Shown here one piece after another: positions 9,421-19,015 of a stretch of DNA of 64,000 bases. The DNA is from PALSA-1004 sp963829085 (GTDB lineage: Bacteria; Pseudomonadota; Gammaproteobacteria; Burkholderiales; SG8-41). A model generated the notes under the pieces. That model worked only from the letters and a program-made list of their open reading frames with translations, made no database searches and had not been told where the DNA came from. The stretch lies in the NCBI GenBank assembly GCA_963829085.1, contig CAWHHJ010000007.1, positions 124,001 through 188,000 on the forward strand, read 5' to 3'. The position numbers and the translations under genes are program-made. Each line of letters begins with the position of its first letter. Position 1 is the first letter of the stretch.

Positions 9421-10969
9421 CGATCCCGTTTTCATGGAGATTTCATGGAGCCGCATTATCTCCTTCGTGGACGAAGCGGCCGCAGCGCTTGTGCGCACTG
9501 CGTTTTCGCCGATCATTCGAGAAGCGGAGGATTACGCCGTCGTGCTGTTCGACGGCAACGGCAATTCACTCGCGCAGTCGACCACGAGCGCACCCTCATT
9601 CATCGGCACGTTGCCCAAGACGATCCGCCATTTTCAGGCGGCGATAAAAGATGAAGGCTGGCATCCCGGCGACGTTGTGATTACCAACGATCCGTGGATT
9701 GGCAGCGGACACCTGCAGGATATCAGCATGGTCGCGCCGATATTCAGCCGTGCGGGGCGGCTCGTCGCATTCAGCGGCGTTGTTGCGCACCCGCCTGATA
9801 TGGGCGGCAGGTGGACAGCGGAGAACCGCGAGATTTACGAGGAAGGCTTGCAGTTGCCGATCTGCAAGCTCATGCGGCGCGGCGAACCCAATAAGGATGT
9901 CTTCAACATCATTCGCGCAAACGTGCGCGTTCCCGATCAAGTCATCGGCGACATTCATGGCATGATGGCTTCATGCGTCGTCGCTTCGGACAGGCTGACG
10001 CGCTTCATGCAGGAGACCGGACTTGAGAATCTCGACGAGCTGGCAGCAGCGATTCATAATTTTACCGAGACTGCCGTGCGCAGGCACATCGAACAAATTC
10101 CCGACGGCACTTACCGCTATGAATATGAGATCGATGGCTACGACCACCCGTTGAAAATCGCTGCCACGCTCCATGTCAAAGGCAGCGACATCCATATGGA
10201 CTACACCGGCTCGTCTCAGCAGGTCGAGCGCGCAATCAATTGTCCCCTCGTGTACACGAATGCGTTCACCGTGTATCCGCTCATCTGCGCCATCAACCCA
10301 GGCGTGCCGAATAACGAGGGTATGCTGCGTCCCTTCACAGTTAGCGCACCGTCGCGCTGCATCTTGAATCCGGAATATCCGGCCGCCGTCGGCGCACGCA
10401 ACCTCACCGGCCACCTGCTTACGACCGCAGTGTTCGGCACGCTCGCGCAGGCGCTTCCGGCCGATCGCATCGCCAACCGTTTGCTTGCTGATAGCGCGTC
10501 TCCACGTCCGCACATCGTCGTAACGGGACAGGATGATGACGGACGTGCTTTCTCTTCCATGATGTTCATCGCCGGCGGCATGGGTGCGCGTCCGAATAAG
10601 GATGGCATACCATGCATTGCATTTCCGTCGTCGGCGCGCAACACCTCGGTGGAGATTCTCGAGAACTCAGCGCCCTTCATGATCGAGCGCAAATGGATCC
10701 GCGAAAACTCCGGCGGACGTGGGCGCTATCGCGGCGGCGATGGGCAGATTTTCGAATTGCGTGTGCGCGCAAAGAGCGGCGCCAGCATTGCCGTCTTCAG
10801 CGATCGTTCCCGGTTTCCGCCGCGCGGAATGGACGGCGGTGAGCCGGGCGCTGGCACAGAAATCAAGGTGAATGGCGTTGCAGTGCCGACGAAGGGAACG
10901 GTGCGGCTCAAGCAAGCAGATGTTTTGACCATACTATCGCCGGGCGGTGGCGGCTACGGCAAGGCATGA
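9407..10969 (+). CDS. hyuB: Hydantoinase B / oxoprolinase family subunit
   Basis: 520 residues of the HyuB family, the partner of HyuA. Typical features are WSRIISFVDEAAAALVRTAF at the N-terminus, NDPWIGSGHLQDIS, VAHPPDMGG and the C-terminal GGRGRYRGGDGQ. The start codon lies inside the end of hyuA, so expression is coupled. No signal peptide; cytoplasmic. No Bug gene is in the same operon, although one is convergent 22 bp downstream. Confidence 0.88.
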   Translation: MRKVDDPVFMEISWSRIISFVDEAAAALVRTAFSPIIREAEDYAVVLFDGNGNSLAQSTTSAPSFIGTLPKTIRHFQAAIKDEGWHPGDVVITNDPWIGSGHLQDISMVAPIFSRAGRLVAFSGVVAHPPDMGGRWTAENREIYEEGLQLPICKLMRRGEPNKDVFNIIRANVRVPDQVIGDIHGMMASCVVASDRLTRFMQETGLENLDELAAAIHNFTETAVRRHIEQIPDGTYRYEYEIDGYDHPLKIAATLHVKGSDIHMDYTGSSQQVERAINCPLVYTNAFTVYPLICAINPGVPNNEGMLRPFTVSAPSRCILNPEYPAAVGARNLTGHLLTTAVFGTLAQALPADRIANRLLADSASPRPHIVVTGQDDDGRAFSSMMFIAGGMGARPNKDGIPCIAFPSSARNTSVEILENSAPFMIERKWIRENSGGRGRYRGGDGQIFELRVRAKSGASIAVFSDRSRFPPRGMDGGEPGAGTEIKVNGVAVPTKGTVRLKQADVLTILSPGGGGYGKA

Positions 10970-10991
10970 CAGATCGCGCGACTTGCGACTG

Positions 10992-11991
10992 CTATTCGAT
11001 CCGTATGTTAGCCGCCTTGATCACCTTCGCCCACTTGTCCCGATCGCTTTGTATCAAGGCGCCGAATTCCGCTGGACTATTGCTCGCGATCGCTTCGAGG
11101 CCGCCGCTCACATAGATCGCTTTTAGATCCGGTTGAGCCGAGTATGCGCGCGACTTCAGCATGCAGCTTTTTGATGACCGCGGCCGGTGTGCCTGCAGGC
11201 GCGAGCAATCCGTACCATCCGATCACCTCGTAGCCGGGCACGCCTTCCTCACCGATCGTCGGAACATTGGGCAGCGCGGGATCGCGCGCAGCCGCGCTGA
11301 CCGCGAGCAGACGTAACCGGCCCGCCTTCACATGGGGCAGCACGGGACCGGCCGCACCAATGACCATGTCGATGCGACCGGACAACAGATCAACAACGTA
11401 TTGCGGACTGCCTTTATACGGCACATGAACGATATCGACGCGGGCCATTGCCTTGAATAATTCGCCGGCGAGATGCGGCATGGCGCCGATGCCGCTGGAT
11501 CCGTAACGAAGTTGTCCCGGCTTCGAATGTGCGAGTTCGATCAACTCTTTCACGGAAGTGACCGGCAGCGACAAGGGCACCGTCAGCAGCAGATTGTTCG
11601 TCGCGAGAATTGTTACCGGCGCAAACGCACGCACGCTGTCGTATGGCATGCTTTTAATTAGAGCGGGATTGACGGTGTTGGGACCCGTCGCGCCGATCAG
11701 CAGCGTGTGTCCGTCGGGTGGAGATTTCGCAACGATCTCCGCCGAAATCGTTCCGCCTGCGCCGCTGCGGTTGTCGACGACGACGGGCTGACTCCATTTC
11801 TCACTGAGCTTCGCCGCAATCGGACGCGCGACGATATCTGTGGCGCTTCCTGCCGGGAACGGTGTAACGATACGGATCGGCCGGTCAGGATATTCGCCGG
11901 CAAGCGCCACCGCGATCGATGCTGCGCACCCGGCACGACGAGCCAGCGCACATATGCGCGCGCTCGCGACGAGCGCAAGTCGAAGCTCCAT
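10992..11991 (-). pseudogene. Bug/TctC family solute-binding protein, frameshifted near the C-terminus
   Basis: The main frame carries the signal region, YPDRPIRIVTPFPAGSATD, PPDGHTLLIG and VPYKGS, then leaves the family at RILGSTGSKSD. The expected C-terminus continues in another frame (AYSAQPDLKAIYVSGG through WAKVIKAANIRIE) to a TAG at 10992. The break lies in an alternating GC stretch at about 11145-11152; loss of one CG dinucleotide or gain of one base explains it. I prefer the start at 11991 because the frame to 12087 runs into the end of alanine dehydrogenase. It follows ald by about 80 bp. Confidence 0.78.
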
Positions 11992-12070
11992 CACTGAGGG
12001 AAGCATTCGTGCCGCGAACGCGGCAGCCGACGCTAACGGGTTCAAGCAATTTTCAGCAGCCGAGACTCGC

Positions 12071-13186
12071 TCAATGGCACACTTCATCCGCCGATGTGTA
12101 GCTCAGGTTCAACGCTTTCGCCACCGCCTTGAACGTGACCTTGCCCGCCGCGACGTTCAGTCCGTTTTTCAGATGCGCGTCTTCGACGAGTGCCCGGCGC
12201 CAACCCTTGTCCGCAAGCGCCAGCGTAAACGGAAGCGTCGCGTTGTTCAGCGCATACGTGGAAGTGCGCGGCACCGCGCCAGGCATGTTAGCGACCATAT
12301 AGTGGACAACGCCATCTATCACGTAGGTTGGATCTGCATGCGTCGTCGGACGACTCGTTTCAACGCTTCCGCCCTGATCAATCGCTACGTCGACAATAAC
12401 CGAGCCGCGTTTCATTTTTGGCAGCATGTCCCTGGTGATCAGCTTCGGCGCTGCAGCGCCCGGGATGAGGACTCCGCTGACAACAAGATCTGCGCGCAAC
12501 ACTTCGCGTTCGACGTTGTCGCGATTGCTGAAGACAGTCATTGCGCGACCGTTGAACATCGCGTCAATTCGTCGCAGAGCGTCGGTTGATCTGTCGATCA
12601 CCACTACCTGCGCACCGGTCCCCACGGCCATCTGCGCAGCGTTTGTGCCGACAACACCGGCCCCAAGGATGACGACTCGCGTCGGCGCGACACCCGGCAC
12701 GCCGCCCAGCAGCACGCCCATGCCGCCGGCGCTTCTCTCGAGACAGTGGCCACCGGCCTGGATCGAAAGCCGGCCGGCGACCTCGCTCATCGGCGCGAGC
12801 AGCGGCAATCCTCCAGACGGTGCTGTCACTGTCTCGTACGCAATGCACACGGCGCCGCTGTCCATCAGATCTCCTGTCTGATCGCGATCTGCGGCCAGGT
12901 GGAGGTAAGTAAACAGCACCTGATTTTCGCGCAGCATTTTGCGCTCGATAGCTTGCGGCTCCTTGACTTTTACAATCATATCGGCGCGCGCGAAAACCTC
13001 GGCCGCTGCACTGACGACCTCTGCGCCTGCCTTGCGATAGTCGTCGTCGCCTGCACTAATACCGGCGCCGGCATTCGCTTCCATAATGACGTGGTGTCCA
13101 TGCACGACAGCCTCGCGCACCGACGAAGGCGTCATGCCGACACGGTATTCATGAACCTTGATTTCTTTCGGTACTCCGATCAACAT
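12071..13186 (-). CDS. ald: Alanine dehydrogenase
   Basis: 371 residues, the normal length. It catalyses reversible NAD-dependent oxidative deamination of L-alanine to pyruvate and ammonia. Diagnostic features are the N-terminal MLIGVPKEIKVHEYRVGMTP with substrate-binding Arg and Lys, the catalytic His in LFTYLHLAADR (about residue 96), the Rossmann loop VILGAGVVGTNAAQMA and the DVAIDQGG motif. Cytoplasmic hexamer by family. The adjacent Bug gene downstream suggests linked uptake of a compound feeding pyruvate or alanine metabolism (inference). Confidence 0.95.
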   Translation of the reverse strand: MLIGVPKEIKVHEYRVGMTPSSVREAVVHGHHVIMEANAGAGISAGDDDYRKAGAEVVSAAAEVFARADMIVKVKEPQAIERKMLRENQVLFTYLHLAADRDQTGDLMDSGAVCIAYETVTAPSGGLPLLAPMSEVAGRLSIQAGGHCLERSAGGMGVLLGGVPGVAPTRVVILGAGVVGTNAAQMAVGTGAQVVVIDRSTDALRRIDAMFNGRAMTVFSNRDNVEREVLRADLVVSGVLIPGAAAPKLITRDMLPKMKRGSVIVDVAIDQGGSVETSRPTTHADPTYVIDGVVHYMVANMPGAVPRTSTYALNNATLPFTLALADKGWRRALVEDAHLKNGLNVAAGKVTFKAVAKALNLSYTSADEVCH

Positions 13187-13250
13187 CTTTACCCTCGCGA
13201 TTGATTCAGCGATTACATTTCAAGCGTAACGTTTTCAGGACTTCAGACGT

Positions 13251-15276
13251 TCAAGCGATTGCGTGACCGACCGCCGGATGCTCGAGACTCAAGCCCTCGC
13301 GCGGCAGTCTGGAACCGGTCGGCGACAGCGCGCTATACATGCCGAGCATATCCGCCGGCATGGGCCCGACCAGTTGCACGAGGTCGCCGAAACGCATGCC
13401 CTGACGCACGAGGAATGCCACGTAGGTATGGCGCAGGCAATCGGAGTTGACTTGCGTGGCACCGTCGAGGCCCGCGTCGTGGGCGGCGCAGAGAATTTGG
13501 GCGTCGATACTGTCCCGCGTCACCGGTTGATCGGTCGTGCCCACGAGAAACGATGAATCGGCCCCTTTGGACCGGGCGGCGATCAGGTGCGCAGTGGCCG
13601 CGTTAAGCGCGATGTTTCGTTTCGATGCTCCACGGCACACGGATAACGCCTTGCGAAAGGTCCACATCAGCCCACTGCACTTTAAGCGCTTCGTCCGCGT
13701 TCGTCCCATTCATCAAGAGCGATATCACGAGGCGGCAATCGTCATCTGACGCGTTCACAAGAGCAGCCATTTCCGCGTGATTCAGCTCTCTGGGAAAAGC
13801 TGGCTGCTGAGTGAGCAACGCCGGGTTCCTGGCGTCGACCGTTAACATCGGCGCGTTCTGGCCAGGCAGCATGTGCGAGCCGGCTTCATACGGCAAGCGT
13901 CCGACTTGCGGCTGAATGAGGACGACCGATGGGTGCGGTTCCGACCGGTTGAATAGTTCAACGAGCCACATCGCCAGTAGCGCGAAAAGCAGCGAGCCAC
14001 CGATGCTGATCCCGGTGTCTCTCCAGTACAGAGGGCGCGAAGGTTGCTGCGGTGTCGTGGCTGCCTCGATAACTTTGGTCGTTGGCGTGCGCGCGCGTTC
14101 GCTGGCGTCGAGCGTTGCCCGTCGCTGAACAGCATCGCGATAAGCAGCTTCGAGCTCGCTCAATTCCTCCTGACGGGACTTGTACTCGTTGAAGCGGGTT
14201 GCAAACTGGCCGGCTTCCTGGCGAGTTGAGGACATCTGCGACTGGATGCGTGCTACCGCGCCTTGAGCGCTTGTTAGCTCTTCCTGCGCCTCCAGCAGCG
14301 CTGTTTGTTGACCGGTCGTGCGTTGCGCGACGATCTGCCGTTCGAGCTCTGCAAGGCGCTCACGCTTGTTGACGACTTTCGGATCCTTCGCCAGGTAATC
14401 CTGCGTGAACCCGCGCTCCAGGTCGCGAAGGTCTTCGCGTATCTGCGACGCCCGCTGTTCCAGGTTAGCGAGGGTCGGGTCGTCCTTCGCTCGAACCACC
14501 GTTTTTCCGGCGGCGGCTGACTCCTTGATGGCGCGCAGCTTCCCTTCTGCAGCGGCGACCTTATCGTTCGCTGCGCTGAGGGATGTGCTGAGATTGCGCA
14601 CGCGCGCCAGCACTTCGTTCTCATCGCGTTGAGTCGAGATGATCTCGTTACTCGTTCTGAATGACTCGACGCCGCGCCGCTTGGCGGCGACGGTTGCTTC
14701 CAGCCGTTTCACTTCGTCATCGGCCTGCGCCATCGACTCACCGATCGAGGTCCGATATGAGTCCGCCAGCCGCTCTTGATAAACAGCAATGGTGGTGTTC
14801 AGAAGCGGTGCAAGCAGCTCCGGGCGCTCGCCCGTCGCTACCAGCTCGACAACGTTGGTACTGGTGATCGGTATCGCTTCGAGCCGCGACTGCATTCCCG
14901 CAGCCGGGTCGACGCCAAACGCTGACACGTCACGGCCATCACGACGAAGCCGTGTCACGACGGTTTCGAGCACCGGACGGCTGGTGAGAATCTGCACCTC
15001 TGTGAGGAATGGTTTCGCCGATTCGGATGCGCTGCGTGCGCCGCTACGCGAAGATGGAGATTCGCTGCCTGGCGTAATCCTGGGCGCGCCGCTGCGCGCA
15101 CCTGCGGTCTCTGCGCCCGGCAGGATCTCGAGCATGGCTGCAGAGCGGTACTCGGCGGGTCGCAGCCAGGTGAATGCCAGGCTCAACGCGAGCGCGACCG
15201 ACAAGGTGCCCAAAAAGACCCGCAGGCGTCGCCGATTTGTTCGTTCTGCCACCGACGGCACGAAATTTTCTCGCAA
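13251..15276 (-). pseudogene. Wzz/GumC-type polysaccharide chain-length protein fused to a degenerate tyrosine-recombinase domain, frameshifted
   Basis: The first ~450 residues are a polysaccharide co-polymerase: a transmembrane helix near residues 18-35, a periplasmic region with long coiled coils (about 180-390) and a second membrane helix (GGSLLFALLAMWLVELF). A linker and then a tyrosine-recombinase catalytic-like domain follow. The domain begins LNHAEMAALVNASDDD and continues in another frame as RNIALNAATAHLIAARSKG to SDCLRHTYVAFLVRQG and GMYSALSP. The frame breaks at 13614-13625, where only two copies of a CGAAA unit remain; a third copy would restore Ile-Glu-Thr-Lys-Arg-Asn. Arg I and the box II/III histidines are replaced (GTNADEAL, DCLRH, GPMP), so recombination activity is unlikely. 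The start is a TTG after GGGAG. No other polysaccharide genes are nearby. Confidence 0.75.
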
Positions 15277-15533
15277 GCAATCTCCCGCTTAGCCATGCGA
15301 ACCGCGTGACTATCGCACGTACATCAGGCTACAGCATTTTCACAGCCGCTGCCCGATCAACGGACCGCGATACCACGTCGCGCTGCCGCCCTTCGCGGTC
15401 GCATCGCCGCTGTCCTGACTGACGCTTCGCTCGCTTCGCCGTGTATGCCGTCCAGTCGGCCTATGACTTGAAATAACGAGGACCCGGCGTATATTGGCGC
15501 GTTCACAATTATCCTTTTCGGGAGAGTGTCCGG

Positions 15534-16316
15534 ATGTATGGATGGCGCGGCCGCATCGGCCTGCTGGCAACGGCTATCAATACGGTCATGGAGCCGGAGT
15601 TCTGGCAACTAGTACCGCCAGGCGTATCGGTACACACGACCCGAGTGCCGACGGAGCGCGCAGGCACGCCGGACGCCCTGCGCGAGATGGAAGCGGCGAG
15701 CCTGGCTGCTGCCGCTGAAGTCGCCAAAGGCGAACCGGACGTCGTGGTGTGGGGCTGCACGAGCAGCAGCTTCTACGAAGGGCCCGTCGGGAACGAGCGA
15801 GTGAAACGGGAGCTATCGGCGATCGTCCATGCGCCGGCGGTCACCGCGGCTGGCGCGATGGCCGATTGCCTCCAGGCAAATGGCATCAGGCGTGTCAATC
15901 TCGTGACGCCATACGTGCAGACGACCAACGAGAGACTCAAACAATTCCTGCTGGCTTGCGGCATCGACGTCGTCGACCTGGCGACGTTCGATATGCTCGA
16001 CATGTTCGATCACGCGAAGATCGAGCCGTCGGACGTTTATGCAAAAGCGAAAACGCTTGATCATTCGAAAGCACAAGCTACGTTCATTGCATGCACTCAA
16101 GTGCGAGCGCTCGAGATCGTCGACCTGCTCGAGCAGGACATTGGTAAACCCGTTTACTCGGTGAATCAGGCGTGCGCGTGGCAGGCTTTCAGTCTCCTCG
16201 GTATCGATCCGGGCATTAGAAATCGCGGCAGTCTATTGCGATCCTTAAGCAAGCGAGGTCCGGCTACCGCAACAGCGAAAACTCAGTCGGCGCGCGCCGC
16301 TCATACCCGCAGATGA
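15534..16316 (+). CDS. Maleate isomerase / Asp-Glu racemase superfamily protein
   Basis: 260 residues. The family (maleate cis-trans isomerase, arylmalonate decarboxylase, Asp/Glu racemase) uses cysteines on two pseudo-symmetric lobes. Both are present: Cys75 in VWGCTSSSF and Cys187 in IACTQVRAL, which favours isomerase or racemase over decarboxylase. The start follows GGGAG. The last codons overlap the following Bug gene by 4 nt (ATGA), and a malate/lactate dehydrogenase follows. The operon would import a C4-like acid, isomerise it and oxidise it (inference). A close paralogue sharing the opening MYGWRGRIGLL lies at 44389-45153. Confidence 0.85.
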   Translation: MYGWRGRIGLLATAINTVMEPEFWQLVPPGVSVHTTRVPTERAGTPDALREMEAASLAAAAEVAKGEPDVVVWGCTSSSFYEGPVGNERVKRELSAIVHAPAVTAAGAMADCLQANGIRRVNLVTPYVQTTNERLKQFLLACGIDVVDLATFDMLDMFDHAKIEPSDVYAKAKTLDHSKAQATFIACTQVRALEIVDLLEQDIGKPVYSVNQACAWQAFSLLGIDPGIRNRGSLLRSLSKRGPATATAKTQSARAAHTRR

Positions 16317-17302
16317 ACTTCAGCTTCGCTCGAATTGGTGTTAAGTCATGTGCCCTTGCCATTTCCGTGTGCGCGACCGTAACAGCCGGCGCTGCGCTCG
16401 GGCAGTCATATCCTGCCAAACTCATTCGCATCGTCAATCCGGTGGCGCCGGGCGGCAATCAGGATACGATCGCACGCTCAATCGCCGATCAGATATCCCG
16501 CGGCATCGGCCAGCCGGTCGTGATTGAGAGCCGTCCATCTTCGAGTGCCATCGTCGGTACGCGTTTTGTGAAGAGCGCGCCGCCCGACGGCTACACCTTG
16601 CTTGCGATTTCGAACACGTTCGTAAGGGTGCCGGCGATCATGGCGGAGCCGGGCTACGACCCGATCAAAGACTTTGCAGCCATTTCATTGACAGGCAACG
16701 TTCCGCTCGTGCTCGTCGTGAATCCGGCGTTGCCCGCGAAGTCCGTGCAGGAACTAATCGCGCTCGCCAAACGCCGGCCCGGGGAACTGACGAGCGCCGC
16801 GTCGGGAATCGGTTCGACCGGGTTTGTCGCGACCGAAATGTTCAGCCGTCAGGCCGGCATCCGCATGCTGCACGTTCAGTACAAGGGCGCTTCACCGGCG
16901 GTCATCGATCTCGTTGGCGGCCATGTGATGTTGAGATTCGACCAGGTTACAACTTCGCTGCCGTTTATCCGTGCGGGCAAACTGCGCGCGCTCGGCGTCA
17001 GCACGAGCACGCGTTCGCCGGCGTTGCCTGATGTGCCGACAATCGCCGAGGCGCTGCCCGGTTTTTATGATTCGACATTCAACGGACTGCTGGCGCCGGC
17101 CGGTACGCCACGCGAGGTGACGGAGCGCGTGCGCTCTGAAGTGGCGAAGGCCGCCTCGGTGCCGGAGCTTCGCACGCGTTTCATCGAGCAGGGAATAGAA
17201 ATCGTCGCCAGCAATTCAACGGACGAATTCGCTGCTTTCCTGCGCAAGCAGGTCGAAGACTTCGCAGTGCTCGCGCGGCAAGCCGGCATCACGGCAAACT
17301 GA
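16313..17302 (+). CDS. Bug/TctC family solute-binding protein
   Basis: 329 residues. The signal peptide ends near AALGQ, followed by YPAKLIRIVNPVAPGGNQD, PPDGYTLLAI and VQYKGA. It is coupled to the upstream isomerase gene through an ATGA overlap and followed 56 bp later by an LDH2-family dehydrogenase. The ligand is probably the same dicarboxylate or hydroxy acid (inference). Confidence 0.9.
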   Translation: MNFSFARIGVKSCALAISVCATVTAGAALGQSYPAKLIRIVNPVAPGGNQDTIARSIADQISRGIGQPVVIESRPSSSAIVGTRFVKSAPPDGYTLLAISNTFVRVPAIMAEPGYDPIKDFAAISLTGNVPLVLVVNPALPAKSVQELIALAKRRPGELTSAASGIGSTGFVATEMFSRQAGIRMLHVQYKGASPAVIDLVGGHVMLRFDQVTTSLPFIRAGKLRALGVSTSTRSPALPDVPTIAEALPGFYDSTFNGLLAPAGTPREVTERVRSEVAKAASVPELRTRFIEQGIEIVASNSTDEFAAFLRKQVEDFAVLARQAGITAN

Positions 17303-17358
17303 CTCCAGATGCAAACGGTCAGCGCAGCACACCCAAAAATCTCGAAGCGGGAGCCCGC

Positions 17359-18369
17359 GTGACAGAACTATCCGGCGACCGTGTTCGCCTCAGCGCCGAC
17401 GAAGCGCAGACACTGGCGCAGAACGCGCTTCGAACAATCGGCTATGACGCGGAGGAAGCGCGCATCATCGCCGATCACGTGGTCGATGCGGCCTTGTGCG
17501 GTTACGAGTATTCGGGACTGCCGAAAATTCTCAATGTCGCCGAACATAGCCAGCTGCGGCGACCCCGTCGGCCGCTGCGCGCAATACATGAAACGCCGGT
17601 GTCCGCCTTGCTGGATGGCGGCAACAACAACGGCATGGTTGCGATGTATCGCGCGACGCAAACGGCAATCGACAAGGCAGGCAAGCACGGCTTTGCCGTT
17701 GTCGGCGTGAACAATTCATGGGTGAGCGGCCGCAGCGCGCATTACGTCGAGATGGCCGCGCGCGCCGGTTTGATCGGCATACATAGTGTCAGCAGCAAAA
17801 TACACGTCGCCGCGCCCGGATCGAGCGGCGCTGCGACCGGTACCAATCCGATTGCGTTTGGCTTCCCGACTTTAGAAGAGCCGTTTGTGATCGACTTGGG
17901 CGCGTCAGCGTTCATGGGCACTGACTTGATCTTTCAGGAACGCCGCAAGGCGGTGCTGCCCGAAGGCGTCGCGATTGATGCGCAAGGGCGTCCAACGCGC
18001 GACCCCTCCCAGGTGCACGCGATCTTGCCATTCGGCGGTTATAAGGGCTTCGCGCTCGCGCTGGCGATGCAGGCGCTCGGCGTGCTTGCAGGCTCCGGAC
18101 TTGGCGATGACAAGACGTACGGCTACCTTATCATGGCGATCAAACCTGATCTCCTGCTGCCACTCGATGATTACCGGCGGCATATGAGCGAGATGCTCGC
18201 AAGCGTAAAAGCGACACCGCGGCAGCCGGGCGTCGATGAGATTCGCCTGCCCTCGGAACGCGCATTTCGCGAACGGGCACGCAGCCTGCGCGACGGCATC
18301 GTGATTGATCGCAGCATTTACGATGCACTGCTCGCACTGCCGAAAGGACAATTAGCAGAACGCCGTTAG
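17359..18369 (+). CDS. Malate/L-lactate dehydrogenase family (LDH2) oxidoreductase
   Basis: 336 residues of the NAD(P)-dependent Ldh_2 family (malate, L-lactate, ureidoglycolate and 2,3-diketogulonate dehydrogenases). These do not have a classical Rossmann fold. Family features are GYEYSGLPKI, VNNSWVSGRSAHYVEMAARAG (substrate region with the catalytic His), GTNPIAFGFP and LPFGGYKGFALA. The start is GTG with GGGAG upstream. Third gene of the isomerase-Bug operon. Substrate not defined. Confidence 0.87.
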   Translation: MTELSGDRVRLSADEAQTLAQNALRTIGYDAEEARIIADHVVDAALCGYEYSGLPKILNVAEHSQLRRPRRPLRAIHETPVSALLDGGNNNGMVAMYRATQTAIDKAGKHGFAVVGVNNSWVSGRSAHYVEMAARAGLIGIHSVSSKIHVAAPGSSGAATGTNPIAFGFPTLEEPFVIDLGASAFMGTDLIFQERRKAVLPEGVAIDAQGRPTRDPSQVHAILPFGGYKGFALALAMQALGVLAGSGLGDDKTYGYLIMAIKPDLLLPLDDYRRHMSEMLASVKATPRQPGVDEIRLPSERAFRERARSLRDGIVIDRSIYDALLALPKGQLAERR

Positions 18370-18393
18370 CCGCTGCCGTCGAGTTGACAATTG

Positions 18394-18936
18394 CTACAGG
18401 CTGAACGGCTGGCCGTTTACCTCGATCGTGCTATTCAACGTTACCTTCTGCTCGATGAGGCCCTCGGCAAAACAACCCGCCTTCGCGTTCTTGATGAGGT
18501 GCGCTACTTTGTCTGGCGGCGCGTCGGTTTCGATCGACAGGTGTGTATCGACGCCGTCCCACCGGTTGTAGACCGTCCCTTTCAACACCGAACCGCCGAG
18601 GAATTTGCGAAAACGAACTCTCGCGCTCGCATTCTTCACTGTTAGCTTCATCATGTGCGCGTACCGCGCCACCTGAGTGAGCAGTCAAAACCCGACACCC
18701 ATCGCCATGTACGTCATGGGTGACGGGTATGTGTCATCGCCGCCGATGCGCTGCGCTTCGTCACAAAATACTTCGAACTTTCCGTACGTGCCGCGCTTGA
18801 GCTGACCTTTGCCGATGACTACCTCGGTGTACACCTCGTTATCAGTAGTCACGCCCTGCGGCGGCAACTCGGGCTTATCGATAATGCGGTTACCGATCTC
18901 CGCAGGCAGACTATTACCGTCTACTGGTTTCTCCAT
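18394..18936 (-). CDS. OsmC-like protein with in-frame TGA at the catalytic cysteine (probable selenoprotein)
   Basis: Read through the TGA at 18685-18687, this is one 180-residue OsmC-family protein. The first part ends SPMTYMAMGVGF, the TGA is residue 84, and translation continues LLTQVARYAHMMKL through a normal OsmC C-terminus. In OsmC/Ohr thiol peroxidases the first catalytic Cys sits at exactly this place in the central helix. The second Cys is present at residue 155 (AKAGCFAEG), so a Sec84-Cys155 pair is expected. GGAGG precedes the ATG at 18936. A hairpin downstream of the TGA fits a bacterial SECIS. OsmC-like selenoproteins have, as I recall, been reported in marine metagenomic selenoproteome surveys. 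The alternative is a nonsense mutation splitting the gene. The sel genes are not in the window. Confidence 0.82.
18652..18675 (-). promoter_or_regulatory. Candidate bacterial SECIS element of the OsmC-like gene
   Basis: The minus-strand hairpin has a five-pair GC stem next to the loop, then a bulged G, then two pairs, a mismatch and two more pairs. The loop is GTA, so a G is its first base. The loop starts 20 nt after the TGA, inside the 16-37 nt spacing described for bacterial SECIS elements recognised by SelB. The stem lies within coding sequence, as in known bacterial cases. Confidence 0.65.
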
Positions 18937-19015
18937 TGTTTAACCTCCGGGTTATGACTGTTACTGAGAGTGATTACGTAGCGAGGGCAGGTGGTCGCTC
19001 TGTCGCTGCGCGGGG

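Noticed and set aside
11840..12589. 249-residue plus-strand frame over Bug and ald
   Set aside because: Spans two real minus-strand genes and their junction, with no motif or ribosome-binding site.
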